The notes under the pieces are model-generated. The model did no database searches. It was not told where the DNA came from and saw nothing but the letters and a program-made list of their open reading frames with translations. Shown here piece by piece: positions 10,324 through 20,015 of a stretch of DNA of 64,000 bases. Numbering within the stretch: the first letter of the stretch is position 1; every line of letters starts with the position of its first letter. Source of the DNA: Ochotona curzoniae. Its lineage: Eukaryota; Chordata; Mammalia; Lagomorpha; Ochotonidae. The position numbers and the translations under genes were made by a program. Location: contig NW_024467120.1 in the NCBI RefSeq assembly GCF_017591425.1, forward strand, positions 5,828,001 through 5,892,000, written 5' to 3'.

Positions 10324-13300
10324 GAACTCTCTGGTTGAGTTCTGTTTCTGCCTTTCATACATTATTACTTAGCCAAAAACTGATTCCTGTGTTGACTAAT
10401 ACACTTAGTTCACAGGAAGGATTTTAAGGCTGTCAGAAAACAGGAATGGGGACTACAGTTAAAAAGGGAGAAGAAAGGTGGCATTGGCAGAAAATTAAAC
10501 TTTGCATAATCGCAGCTTCCTCACAGACCAGCTGTGGCTTTCAAAAGGGTTTGGGGGACTTGGACGTTGGATTTGTATTTGTATATCTATAGATGTGTAT
10601 GTGCATGCACAAAATATTTACAAATAGGAAGAATTAGCTAACAATCTTGAGATTGTATGTCTTCAGCGAAGTCATGATGTCATCCCATTCTTTCAATATG
10701 GAGTGTTTTCCGCAATATGAAGGGGTAGAGTCAGCTAGGATTTGGAGCTGTTGAGAAAGGCTTTGCTGTTACTTGCTTGGCTGAGTCATTTCTTAGGGGG
10801 CAGTCCTTGCCAGTCCTCTAGGCTGCCACCTGCACAGCTGGCTTCGCTTTGAGCTGTTTCAGCAGGCCTCCTAGAAGAATCGATGGTGGCAAGCTTTAGG
10901 TAACCACACACACTTCCTTCTCTGTGGTGCTTTTGGGCAATGCTTTTGCAATGACTTGTGCAATTAAATGTGTCTTTCTTTATCAGGTGGTTTTTTTTTT
11001 TTCTAATATAGCCCACAAATTCCCTTAAATTTGCCCTGCCCACATCAAACAGTGGAAACATGAAGAAGATTCCAATGAATGTTTTATATTAAGGATTCTG
11101 GTGACCTCAACCTGATGATTTTTTTCCAATCAGAATTTCCCCCTATCCCCAGGAGGAAATATAAAGTAGGTGGGTGAATTATTTAATTGGGCTTAAAATG
11201 TTTCTTCTGCATAAGTTTCAGAGAAAATGAAGATGCTTTTGTTATTAAAAACATAATGAAAGGAGAGCCTGAGGTTCCAGGTGGGTGGGGAATCAGAGAG
11301 GAGGTGGAGTGGAGGAAAAGTTTTTTCAACTGTTATGTAAAGAGAAGGAAAAAATGAAGGAAAGAGAATCAGTGGATTTTCAAACAGAATGCATGCCGTT
11401 TATTTGTAAGAAGGGAGAAGACAGCATGTATTTGTATATACAACTTTTAAGAGCATAATGATACTTTCCAGTGTATCCTCCCTCTCAGAGAAGTTTGACA
11501 TTACCATAGAAGTAACATGGCAATGTGATCTTTTCTTCTTATTTAATATCAAGTTTTATAAAGTTAGCATTTGATATAAAAGAAAAACTTGGAAGTAACA
11601 GAGGAAAAAATCAGGTATATATATGAGTGTGTCATTAAATAATATCCTTCTCTCTTTCTAGGAAACCCTTTGGTTCAACTGGGATATACGTTGGGATTCT
11701 GTAATTCTAGGAAAGGAAGATAAAATAATTTATTGCTGAAGTAAATTAGCTAGCCATAACGGAAAGATGTTGTCTTTTGGCGATGGCATTTGTGCGTACA
11801 ATTATGAAATGTTAACACTGGCACAAGTCAACCCTTGCGGTCTCTCAGGTTGATGGATTCTGTCTGTTTCTTTACACTTAAAAGCTTTGGTTGTTAATTT
11901 ATTTATAAACTGATCAAGACTGAGGAGGATAACATCTTACATCTACATTCTATAGCTCTAATTTATAATCTAAGGTATTTGAGTTTAAGGCATACATCTT
12001 TTTTCACATTTTAATAACTAAAATTGTGTCTTACAATTAATATTAGTTAATCACCGTATTACAGCATGTTCGGCAGGCTTTATTTTTCTTTTCAAAGATA
12101 TATAAAATAATGGTGCATAATAACAATGAATGTTATCTTTGATTTAATGAACTATGCTGTGTAAATAAGATACCAGGTCCAGGCCTGCCAAACTCAGCTA
12201 ATGGCATCATTCATCAGCCAATAATTCTGAAACCAACTTGATTCATGTTACTGAGCATCTTGAGCAGTGAATACAATTTTGATTCCAGAAAAGAATTTGG
12301 TTCCTAGGGTCTTCCCAAAGAAACTCCCTTGATATTTTCCTCTGGACATCTACTGTGGAACCATTCAGTCATCTTTATCTGAAACTGTCTTATGCCTCAG
12401 TTTTGATCAAGAGTTGATTGATTTAATGCCTACATATTCTTGTATAAGAATGTAAAATAAATAGTGCGACTGTTATTTTTTTGATGATCAAATAGATTCA
12501 TTTAAAAAGGTTATATGTAAAGAGTGATAATTGGTAACTGACTTGAGAACTGAAAGACAAGTAAGTTCACCCACAGAAATGATGGGAAAAGAAGAGAAAC
12601 ACACTTTAAGGAAAGAAAACAAAGTGTTTTTGAATTGAGACTCAAAAACAAAACACACATATTACAACCAAGGAAGTACATTTTATTTAAAATGGCTGGA
12701 TAGGTATGATAATGTCAGATTTTCTAAATAAAACTTTTGGATCTGAGCTAAACTCTGTGAGACTTTAGGAAGTTGCAAGTAAAGTATACTTTTTATGCCA
12801 GGACAAAGGTTAAAATTTCAAAATGGTGTTGTATGGCAGTAATTCTAAAGAGGCTAACAAAGACGTGGTTCTCTCATTATCTGTTTACTTATAATAAACC
12901 AAACAACAGCAACCTCCTCGATGCTCACATCCATTCACTTCTCTTCTTCAATCTTAATGAATATTCCTGTCAACCAAATTCCAAATCTCTAAAGTACAGA
13001 AATCTTTGACATTTCCCAAACAGAGTTCCTCACCACAGTATGTTGTTTGGACTTCCTCTCCCTAATCTTATGGCCATACTGATTTTAGATCGCATACACT
13101 TTAAAACCGAAACTATAACTAGAAGCAAATAGACATAAAAGTCATAGAGTCATGCATTCACCTGATAAGAGAACCCTAAATTGTACACGGAGCTAAAAGT
13201 TACATAACCCAAGTGAAAAATAGACAACAGTGCCCTGAGACAGGCTATTATGAGGAACCTCACATTTTTTCTGTCCTCCTTGCCTGTTTTGATAATCTCT

Positions 13301-14080
13301 CTTCTTGACAGAACACTTCTTTTTTGGGGGTATCTTATTTCACATGGTTCATGCAAGGCTAGTTCATTCCTCCCAACCAGAAATGAGCATGTAACATCTT
13401 TCACCAATTAGGGTAAAAAGGCCCTGTAGTTAAGACAGAATCAAAAACAACCAGGCCAGTTAGAGCACTCAATGGTAATTTATTGCTGTGTTGATTCACA
13501 CTTTTGTTTTGGCAAGATTTAATAAGCTGAAGTGGTATGATCCACTGTTCCTACAATTTGAGAAAGAACATGCATATAGAATCAAGCCAAGCAGAGACAA
13601 ATTAATTTCAAATAATGAGAAAGCCGGTGTCTCAATAACATTATTTTGAAGTCCTGCATTATTCCTGATTTTGAAATATGCATAGAGTTTTTTTTTGTCT
13701 TGTTATTTTAGTTAAGACTATTTACATCAGGATTTTGTTGCTTGAAACCACATCATTTCTGGATAAAAAAGCAATTAATATTAAAACTGCACCAGTTATC
13801 TAAAGTTTTGAAAACTATATGTAGCTAGCTACTAAATGGGTACAAACTCGAGGAAGTCCCATTTTTCTCTGTTTTCTGATATGGCTGCTTGCATATCTGA
13901 TGCCTTTCTATATCTGATTTTTTACATAATTCTGTGGCTCCCTAGTACTTTTCAATGATAAGAATGCCTAGGTACATTTAATATTTTCACAAAGTAAAAA
14001 TTTCTGGGAAATTTGCATCCAAATTCCAGTCTTACAATCAGATTCAGTTCTAGTGTTTCCTTTTCACAATTCAGTCCAGA
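10324..14080. other. 3.7-kb repeat-poor unique region
   Basis: The longest stretch in the window without a recognisable transposon, despite a SINE-dense flank. AT-rich, with several short homopolymer runs (T12 near 10988). No splice-bounded exon or protein-like frame was recognised. The reading frames here (for example 10786-11061 minus, 13150-13407 minus) show no family resemblance. A cross-species alignment could show whether regulatory constraint explains the lack of insertions. Confidence 0.4.
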
Positions 14081-14132
14081 CCCGTGGCTCTGGCCCGTGG
14101 CTCAGACCCGTGGCTCCGGCCCGTGGTTCCGG
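14081..14132 (+). repeat. 13-bp minisatellite, four units
   Basis: Four consecutive 13-bp units: CCCGTGGCTCTGG, CCCGTGGCTCAGA, CCCGTGGCTCCGG and CCCGTGGTTCCGG, then a decayed fifth (CGCATGGC). It is GC-rich with CpGs in an AT-rich setting. The unit length is not a multiple of three, so it is not a coding repeat. Confidence 0.95.
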
Positions 14133-15524
14133 CGCATGGCAAGAGACAAGCATGAGTTTAACCTTTGGATTGCCCCTTTAGCCTTTCACACGTTTGTTCA
14201 GCTGCTGGTTTTTGTCATCTTCTTTTGGTTAATAACAAATGGTAAGTGCGTTCTCCTGTGCGGCAGGCTTCTAAAGGCAGCTCTTGCAGATACAGTTTCT
14301 CCTCTTTTTTTGTCTTCTTTTAGAGTTCTTCAGCCAGTATCTGCACACTGAGATCATTGCAGGTCATTGCTTCCTGCTGTGGAGGGTGTACTTTCCAGCA
14401 GACCAAGGGGGGGGGTGCTTCTTTTCGGTCCTTGTCCATGAAGATCCCTCTTGCCCATCAGCATTAGAGTGACCTCATACCATCTCCCCCCTGCTCCGCT
14501 GTGGGTCCATATTCTCTTCTCCATGTTCTGACATAAATGGCAATTCCAGTCGGCCTATTATCTTTCAATTTTCCCATTTTGGCAGCAGACATTAGTGTCT
14601 ATTTTTAAGTACTGTCAAACGTCAGGGGATGCACACAAAAATCCTCCTAAATGTCAAGTGCTCCCAAGACCCCTCTCATCCAATGCCGATGCACTGACAA
14701 AGACCGCAGAGGCCAGCTTGGAAGTGCCCGAGTGGAGAGGACGATTGGATGTTTCTTCTTTGGCAGGCATTCCACATCGGCAGAAAGGGCTTCCTGGAAG
14801 TCTCCTTACTTGCTTGTGTGAAGAAAGCCCTCTTTCCTTTTCCTCATATGCACTTGCCCAAGTGAAAACATATGTCTTCAGACAAAGAATTCTCTTTCTT
14901 CCATCGTGTCTGTCTCTGGGAACCCTTTTTCTCCACTGGTGTGGGGTGGATGGTGAAGGTTAGTGGGTGAACGAAGTTGCAGTTTGATTGCCTCTCAGAA
15001 AAGCCCCCAGAGTGCCTGTGGCTGCTCTGCAGCTCACAGAGACACTTACAGATGATAATAATAATAGATACATTTAATGGAATGAACCGAACTGTAAGGT
15101 TACGGCAAGGTTCTCAAAAGACCCTGACAATGCAGGGTTTAATCACTGGGTTTCTGGGTTCCTGAAATATCAAGAGAGCTTCGGGCAGTACTGGAGGGCA
15201 GTATAGTGGTGAGGTTCAAAGAAGCTGCTGTTGGCCAGCTCTGCAGAAGTCATTTCATCCTATATGTGAGCAACCAAGTGACTGACAGGCCTGCCAGTTG
15301 CTCGGTATCCTCAGGACTGAAGCTTAACCAAATTCCCTAGATTAGAAGCAAAGTCCCATTCCACATCCTGTTATATTTGCACTCTAGTGGAACCAGTGTC
15401 CAACAGAGGTTTGATACGTTTAGCACAACCGATTTAAGGTCTGAACTGTCTGAAGAGGTACCGCAAAAGAAGCAGCAGGGTTCCAAGGAAAGGGAAATCA
15501 AAAGAATAGTAGAACCAGGAAAGT
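14133..15524. other. Unique region with splice-like signals
   Basis: No gene recognised. Just downstream of the minisatellite, a reading frame encodes a hydrophobic run (LLVFVIFFWLI, near 14197-14229). It meets a strong donor-like GGTAAGTGCG at 14241, and 82 bp later a long pyrimidine tract ends in TTTTAG at 14323. That combination resembles a mini-intron, but nothing else supports a transcript. The rest, to 15524, is moderately GC-rich and holds no recognised repeat. Confidence 0.35.
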
Positions 15525-15572
15525 AGAAATTCTCTCTCTCTCTTTCTCTCTCTCTCTATGTATATATATAAA
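15525..15572 (+). repeat. (TC)n/(TA)n compound microsatellite
   Basis: CT dinucleotides interrupted by TTT, then GTATATATATA. A short, imperfect compound repeat. Confidence 0.9.
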
Positions 15573-15796
15573 GAGTACATATAGATACATCCATGAATGT
15601 ATTTATAGAATGTAGTGGAGAAGAGTTAGGGTGACTGACGATAAAGAAAACACCTTTCTGTTTATTGACCTTCCTAGGAAAGTTCTTAGGAGAATTGTGA
15701 GGCTGAATACAAGAGAAAAAAAAAATAAGAAAGTGAAGGTGGAAAGATGGAGAATTGAAGAGAACTGAGGCAGACCGAGTGTGGAGTTAGCAGGAT

Positions 15797-15812
15797 AGAA
15801 AGGAGTTGATAG
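15797..15812 (+). repeat. Direct repeat flanking copy A, left
   Basis: AGAAAGGAGTTGATAG, matched by AGAAAGCAGTTGAATAG at 16511-16527 (one substitution and one single-base insertion). Its position at the start of the homology and just after the A-rich tail makes it a target-site duplication. Confidence 0.8.
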
Positions 15813-16510
15813 GCTTCAACACCCACTGACATGTATGAGAACTGAAAGTTATGTGGGACATACTGGACCAATTTGCTGTATACACTGGCAAGCGCAGGAA
15901 CCAGTCTAGGAGCAGAGCTTGGTGGGGGTTATTGTGGGTTGCTCTGACTAGGCTGCAGCTCCCTGTGGTTTGCATGGGAGCCAAGTGTGTGGTGGGCAGG
16001 ATCGGGTTGGGTTCAAACACCCATTGGTTTGTGTAGAAGATGGGGCTGGAAGCAGAACTGACCCAGCAATTGTAACCACCAACAAATTCATAGGCTGATT
16101 GGGGTGACAGTCTGTGCTGGACCCTGTACTGACAAGCACACACAAGAATCTGGTCTGGGATCCCCTCAGATGAAGTTTCTTTGGGGATCCTCTAATCAAA
16201 CTGCTGGACTCAGAACCCCAACCATGAAGAGAAGTGCAAGTTTCCGGATCTGACCTTACAGTGCTTGTGTCAAAGCTGAGCCTCTTCACTGGCTCAGTCA
16301 GAGCAGTGGACAGCATATCCAGGTGCACATGGGGACCCTGGCATGGTTGGGAGTGTGGGTGGGGCATGTCCCTTTGTCTTTGCCCTACCTGCAGATACAG
16401 GAAGGAAAAAAGAGAATGTGAAAACAATGGTCTTACCCACTCTCTTGTAACCCTTGACCCTTTGAGCTCTAATCAACTGTGTAAAGATCATCAAAATTAA
16501 AAAATAAAAA
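15813..16510 (+). mobile_element. Unclassified retroposon, copy A (5'-truncated)
   Basis: About 700 bp holding the last repeat units ('CAACACCCACTGACATG', 'GGCTGCAGCTCCCTG', 'GGGAGCCAAG') and the 3' module of a family also seen at 26.8, 31.4, 53.0 and 57.9 kb. The 3' end runs through 'CAACTGTGTAAAGATCATC' into an A-rich tail. The same segment can be aligned by eye in the complement at about 26.87-27.0 kb and at 53.8 kb. The flanking 16/17-bp direct repeats, 5' truncation and A-rich tail together indicate target-primed reverse transcription by LINE machinery. The 159-codon frame on the opposite strand is incidental. I cannot name the family. Alternatives are part of a lagomorph LINE (UTR-derived) or a nonautonomous retroposon. 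Confidence 0.8.
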
Positions 16511-16527
16511 AGAAAGCAGTTGAATAG
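16511..16527 (+). repeat. Direct repeat flanking copy A, right
   Basis: AGAAAGCAGTTGAATAG, partner of 15797-15812, directly after the A-rich tail of the retroposon. Confidence 0.8.
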
Positions 16528-17170
16528 TAAGGGGAGGATTATGGAGAACAAGAAAGCTTACATAAAATCTTGCCTTCACTTTGTAATTGTTTGAGAGCAA
16601 AGGAGCTGTTGCAGATCAGCAACAAAGCAGCTGTGATTTATGAAGACTGTGTGTAGAAGGAGTCTTTGCCTCTGAGAAGATGGTACCAAGCTCGCATGGC
16701 TCTGGGACACTGGGCATCTAGCTACCCTGAAGACTGAGTGATGGTGTAGAAATATTTACAGTGGTGAGAAGATGGAATGAGAGTGAGCAGAGGGAGAAGC
16801 TTTTTAGGCTTCTAGGTTTCAAAGGAGAGGAGGGGGCTAGTTGACCTACGGAAGACTTTATTTTAGGGGAGGATAGAATGGGGTAGGATAGAGAGAGTGG
16901 AGATAGAGCCTGTCTGGACAGGGAGTTGGAGGATCTAGACTTGGTTTCATCCATGTTGAGCAGAATCCCTTCTTAAGTGGTTTGCTGCTGCAAATGCACA
17001 GTGCCCAGGGGACTTTGATAAGCTGGATAAGGGATTTGCCAGGACAGACTCCTGGGTGAAGTTGACCGTGCTTTGTGTTTGCAGTTTGAAATGTGCCCAG
17101 GGCAAAGCTTTAGGGAACAGTAAGCCTTTAGGTGAACTATTTGTACCCAGTTTCTTCAGGTCTAGGTTTC
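16528..17170. other. Unique sequence between retroposon and LTR
   Basis: Purine-rich, with no gene recognised. The 5' limit of the LTR to the right is not sharp, so some of the last 100 bp may belong to U3. Confidence 0.4.
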
Positions 17171-17335
17171 AGGTCCAGTGTTCCAACAGCTTAAGCCACT
17201 CCCTAACCTGAATCAAAATCGAGGCCATCTAGGCCTGCTGAGGTCTTGGCCACGCCTTCAGGTGGGCCGCACCAGCATTGTCCATCCATTTTCTAACTAA
17301 GAGACCACCAATGGGGAACGTCTTACCTGTAGGTT

Positions 17336-17371
17336 CCCGCCCAACAGGGCGGGGTCAGGGAATGCTTAAAA
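17336..17371 (+). promoter_or_regulatory. LTR promoter core: paired GC boxes and TATA-like box
   Basis: CCCGCCC at 17336-17342 faces GGGCGGG at 17347-17353, a hairpin-capable pair of Sp1-type sites. TTAAAA follows at 17366-17371. With CCAAT at 17308 this is the normal spacing of a Pol II LTR promoter. Activity is inferred, not shown. Confidence 0.5.
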
Positions 17372-17501
17372 TCCCAAGACCCTTTCTCAAACCTCTGGTG
17401 GCTCTCTCCCTCCCTTTCCGAGAGGCACCCCACCTCCCAGCTTTCTCTCCGGAGGTGCTTCCTCTTCCCTCTCCCTTCCCTGCTCACCTGGTCCTTTCAC
17501 A

Positions 17502-17507
17502 AATAAA
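17502..17507 (+). terminator. AATAAA polyadenylation signal of the LTR
   Basis: AATAAA within CACAAATAAACTTTTCTG, the usual context of an LTR R region. Cleavage would be expected 15-25 bp downstream. Confidence 0.55.
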
Positions 17508-17588
17508 CTTTTCTGTTTGCAACAGATTCCCAATTTTTTATTTCTATACTAAGCTGAGGAAAGAACCCACCAGGCATTTCTGGTAACA

Positions 17589-19479
17589 AAAATGGCAACA
17601 GTGGCTGAGGAAAAAGGAAAAGAGAGGAGACTTCGAACGGTGAGCTAAGGCCAGGTTTGAATGGGCAGGACTGATCATTGGGCAGCAGGAGCAGTGCAGG
17701 GGGACATAAGTCTTGCTCCTGACCTGGCTCTTTCTACAAGCTCTGAGTTTCAGGAAGAAGATCAAGGAGAGAGATGGAGCATGGGAAACCGGGAAGGCAC
17801 CTGGCATTGCTCAGTGGTTCAGCACAGCTGGGGAAAGGACGGGAAGTAGTCCAGGCTGAGGGGAGAGGCAGAGGAAGTACAGGATGCAGCAGGAGGTTAT
17901 GAATAAATGGCTGACCCCTGACACAGGAAGCAGATCATGCAACTGGGGAATGGGAAGCAGGACTGAAGCTATTCTTTTGAAGGCCTCACTCACTGAATGG
18001 TGACTGGTGTGGGAAATCTGGAAGGAATGTGCCTACAACTCTTCATTTGCTTGCTTTTGGGTCTGAAATGAATTTAAACGGAGCTAAATGCCACAAAATA
18101 AAGAGTCGAGGTCCTGGATTCAGACAAGAATGAAGCCACATGGATGGACACAAATGTGTGTGTGTTCACTTGCTTTAGAAAACAAACATTGTGTTTTCAG
18201 CAAACAGCTTGCATCTTGTGCTTCCTTCATTTCGAAAAAGAAGAGAGAGAGAGAGAAATACATACACAAAACAGCCTGTCACCGTCGGCTTCACGGGGAG
18301 AAAGACAGGCTGCTGAGTGCTTTCCAGTAACCTGCAACCCCAGCTGGTTCTCACAGGAGAAAGAAACTCAGGGAAACAAAAGATGCCCATGAAAGGTTCT
18401 TTTAGACTAAAATTTGGTGGAGATTAAAAGAGGGCAAGAGTTCAAATGAGAAGCAGCCACTGCCAAGGAAGCAGGAACCTTAGCCAAGGGGAAGGAAAGG
18501 AGCCACTGGTTTAAAATGCAAGTAACCATGGCGAGCCAAGAGTTCAATGCTAGAATCTGGTTAAGAAGTAATATCACACAGAGCCGTGATTGTTTATTCA
18601 AAGCAGGCCGTGAGAGAACAGTTGTCTCCAATGGGTACTCGCACAGCTTGGATCCAAAATTATAAGTGCATTTTTTTAAAAAAAAGCATCCAGAGCTTCT
18701 CCCTGACCCATTTGGTATTAAGCAAGAAGAAAAGAAAGCACGAAGTTTGTTCGCAGTGTGTATTGTGGGTTTAGGGCAGTTTTACATATGGAAAAGCATT
18801 TTGGTGTCAGCTGTTGAACTGGTTTCCCGCTATTCTGCTCTCCGTTGCCCTTGGAAACTCTGGCTGGCTGGTGTGGTAACATCACCCTTTCCCAAGGTTC
18901 AAATACCACTTCCAAAGGGAAGTGCAGCGTTGCTTTCTTTCTAAGTGAGGATCCTACTTTGCTACTTTTTCTTACAGAGAAGACGGATTTGCAGAAAGCT
19001 AAAGGAATGTGCAAATGAAGATGAGGTCCCTGAAACACCAGGTAGATAAGGGTAACACAGTGCAACGAGGGATGCTGCAGTGGCCAGAAATCCACTTTCC
19101 CCTAAATGCTGATCCTGCCCACCCGAGAACCACACTTGCCACTGCCAAGACAGCTCTCCAGAAAGTGGGGCTTTGAGAAGGGAGAGCAGGCTTCTGTTGG
19201 ACCCGGAACCTCTAAAACTTAAGGAAATGATCCAGCGTCATTTTGTAAGTGTCTTTTTCCAGAGCAATATATCCAGGGCTTCCTTTGGATGACCTGTGAC
19301 CCTCGATGCAGAATCAGTGGAAGTGGCACTCAATGGAGTACATTGGCCAAGTTCTGACATACGGAAGGCAGGCAGGCAAATAATTTCTATTCTGACATTG
19401 CAGCAATGTGAATGGTGCACCAGGAAATTTTCTCTCTGGTAGTAGCTGTGTGCTCAGGGAAGACACTGCAATTCAACAG
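17589..19479. other. Unique sequence
   Basis: No gene recognised. A short (GA) tract is at 18240-18257 and an A run near 18675. Right after the LTR end, 'AATGGCAACAGTGGCTGAGG' could be the decayed start of proviral internal sequence, but this is not supported by anything further downstream. Confidence 0.4.
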
Positions 19480-19745
19480 ATTAAGCCCAAGCTTGGGATG
19501 CCTGGGATGCAGCATCCCATATCTGAGGGCTAGTTCAAGTCTTGTCTGTTCTAGTCCAATCCAGCTCTCTGCTAATGCACTTAGGGGAATAACCGAAGAT
19601 GGCCCAAGTATCTGAATCTCTGTTACCCCAGTAGGAAACTGACATGGAGTTCCTAGTTTGTGACTTCTGCTTGGCCCAGCTAAGACCAGAAGTCAGTCTC
19701 TCTCTGTCTCCCCCTGTCCCGCTCCATTCAAATAAATCTTCACAG
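19480..19745 (+). mobile_element. CSINE, old and diverged
   Basis: Plus-strand SINE: 'GCAGCATCCCATATCTGAGG' and 'GGTTCAAGTC'-like B-box remnant 'AGTTCAAGTCTTG', 'ATCCAGCTCTCTGCTAATG', 'AGATGGCCCAAGTATCTG', and a 3' end of CT repeats and 'TTCAAATAAATCTTCA'. The middle is shortened and scrambled, so it belongs to the older layer. Confidence 0.75.
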
Positions 19746-19805
19746 AATCCTATTTTTTCTGCTTTAATTAGAATAAAACATCATTTTCAACACAGCTTGA
19801 TGGCA

Positions 19806-20015
19806 ATAAGTGCAGGTTCTAGAATCACGTAACCTAGCTTCAAGTGTCTGTTTTCCCACCATTGGAAATTACCTTGAGCAAGCTGCGTAACTTCTGTGAC
19901 CTTGACTTTCTTCACACACAAAATGTGGGCTTCTGTGCATTGTTATAAAGGTTAAAAAATATCTAACCAGCGTGAGAGTATTGTCTGGTACCAAACATGC
20001 TCTTAGCTTTCATCA
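19806..20015 (+). mobile_element. MIR SINE relic
   Basis: A recognisable MIR: 'GGTTCTAGAATCACGTAACC', 'CCTTGAGCAAGCTGCGTAAC' (the MIR core 'CCTTGGGCAAGTTACTTAAC'), 'AAAATGTGGGCTTCT' and 'TTATAAAGGTTAAAAAATAT' (the 'TGTTGTGAGGATTAAATGAG' part). This mammal-wide element is fixed and ancient. Confidence 0.8.

Larger units (their letters stand above)
17171..17588 (+). mobile_element. Probable solo LTR of an endogenous retrovirus (class I-like)
   Basis: The order of signals fits a retroviral LTR. A CCAAT box lies at 17308-17312. A perfect inverted pair of GC boxes (CCCGCCC/GGGCGGG, 17336-17353, 4-bp loop) follows, then a TTAAAA TATA-like box at 17366. After these come a CT-rich, splice-free R/U5 region, an AATAAA signal at 17502-17507, and a U5-like tail containing 'AAGCTGAGGAAAGAACCCAC' and ending near GGTAACA. 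No gag, pol or env sequence and no second LTR lie nearby, so this looks like a recombined solo LTR. The left border is uncertain. The call rests on signal order and family resemblance only. Confidence 0.6.

Noticed and set aside
15948..16427. 159-codon minus-strand frame
   Set aside because: It lies antisense to retroposon copy A, whose GC-rich repeats leave long open frames in several phases.
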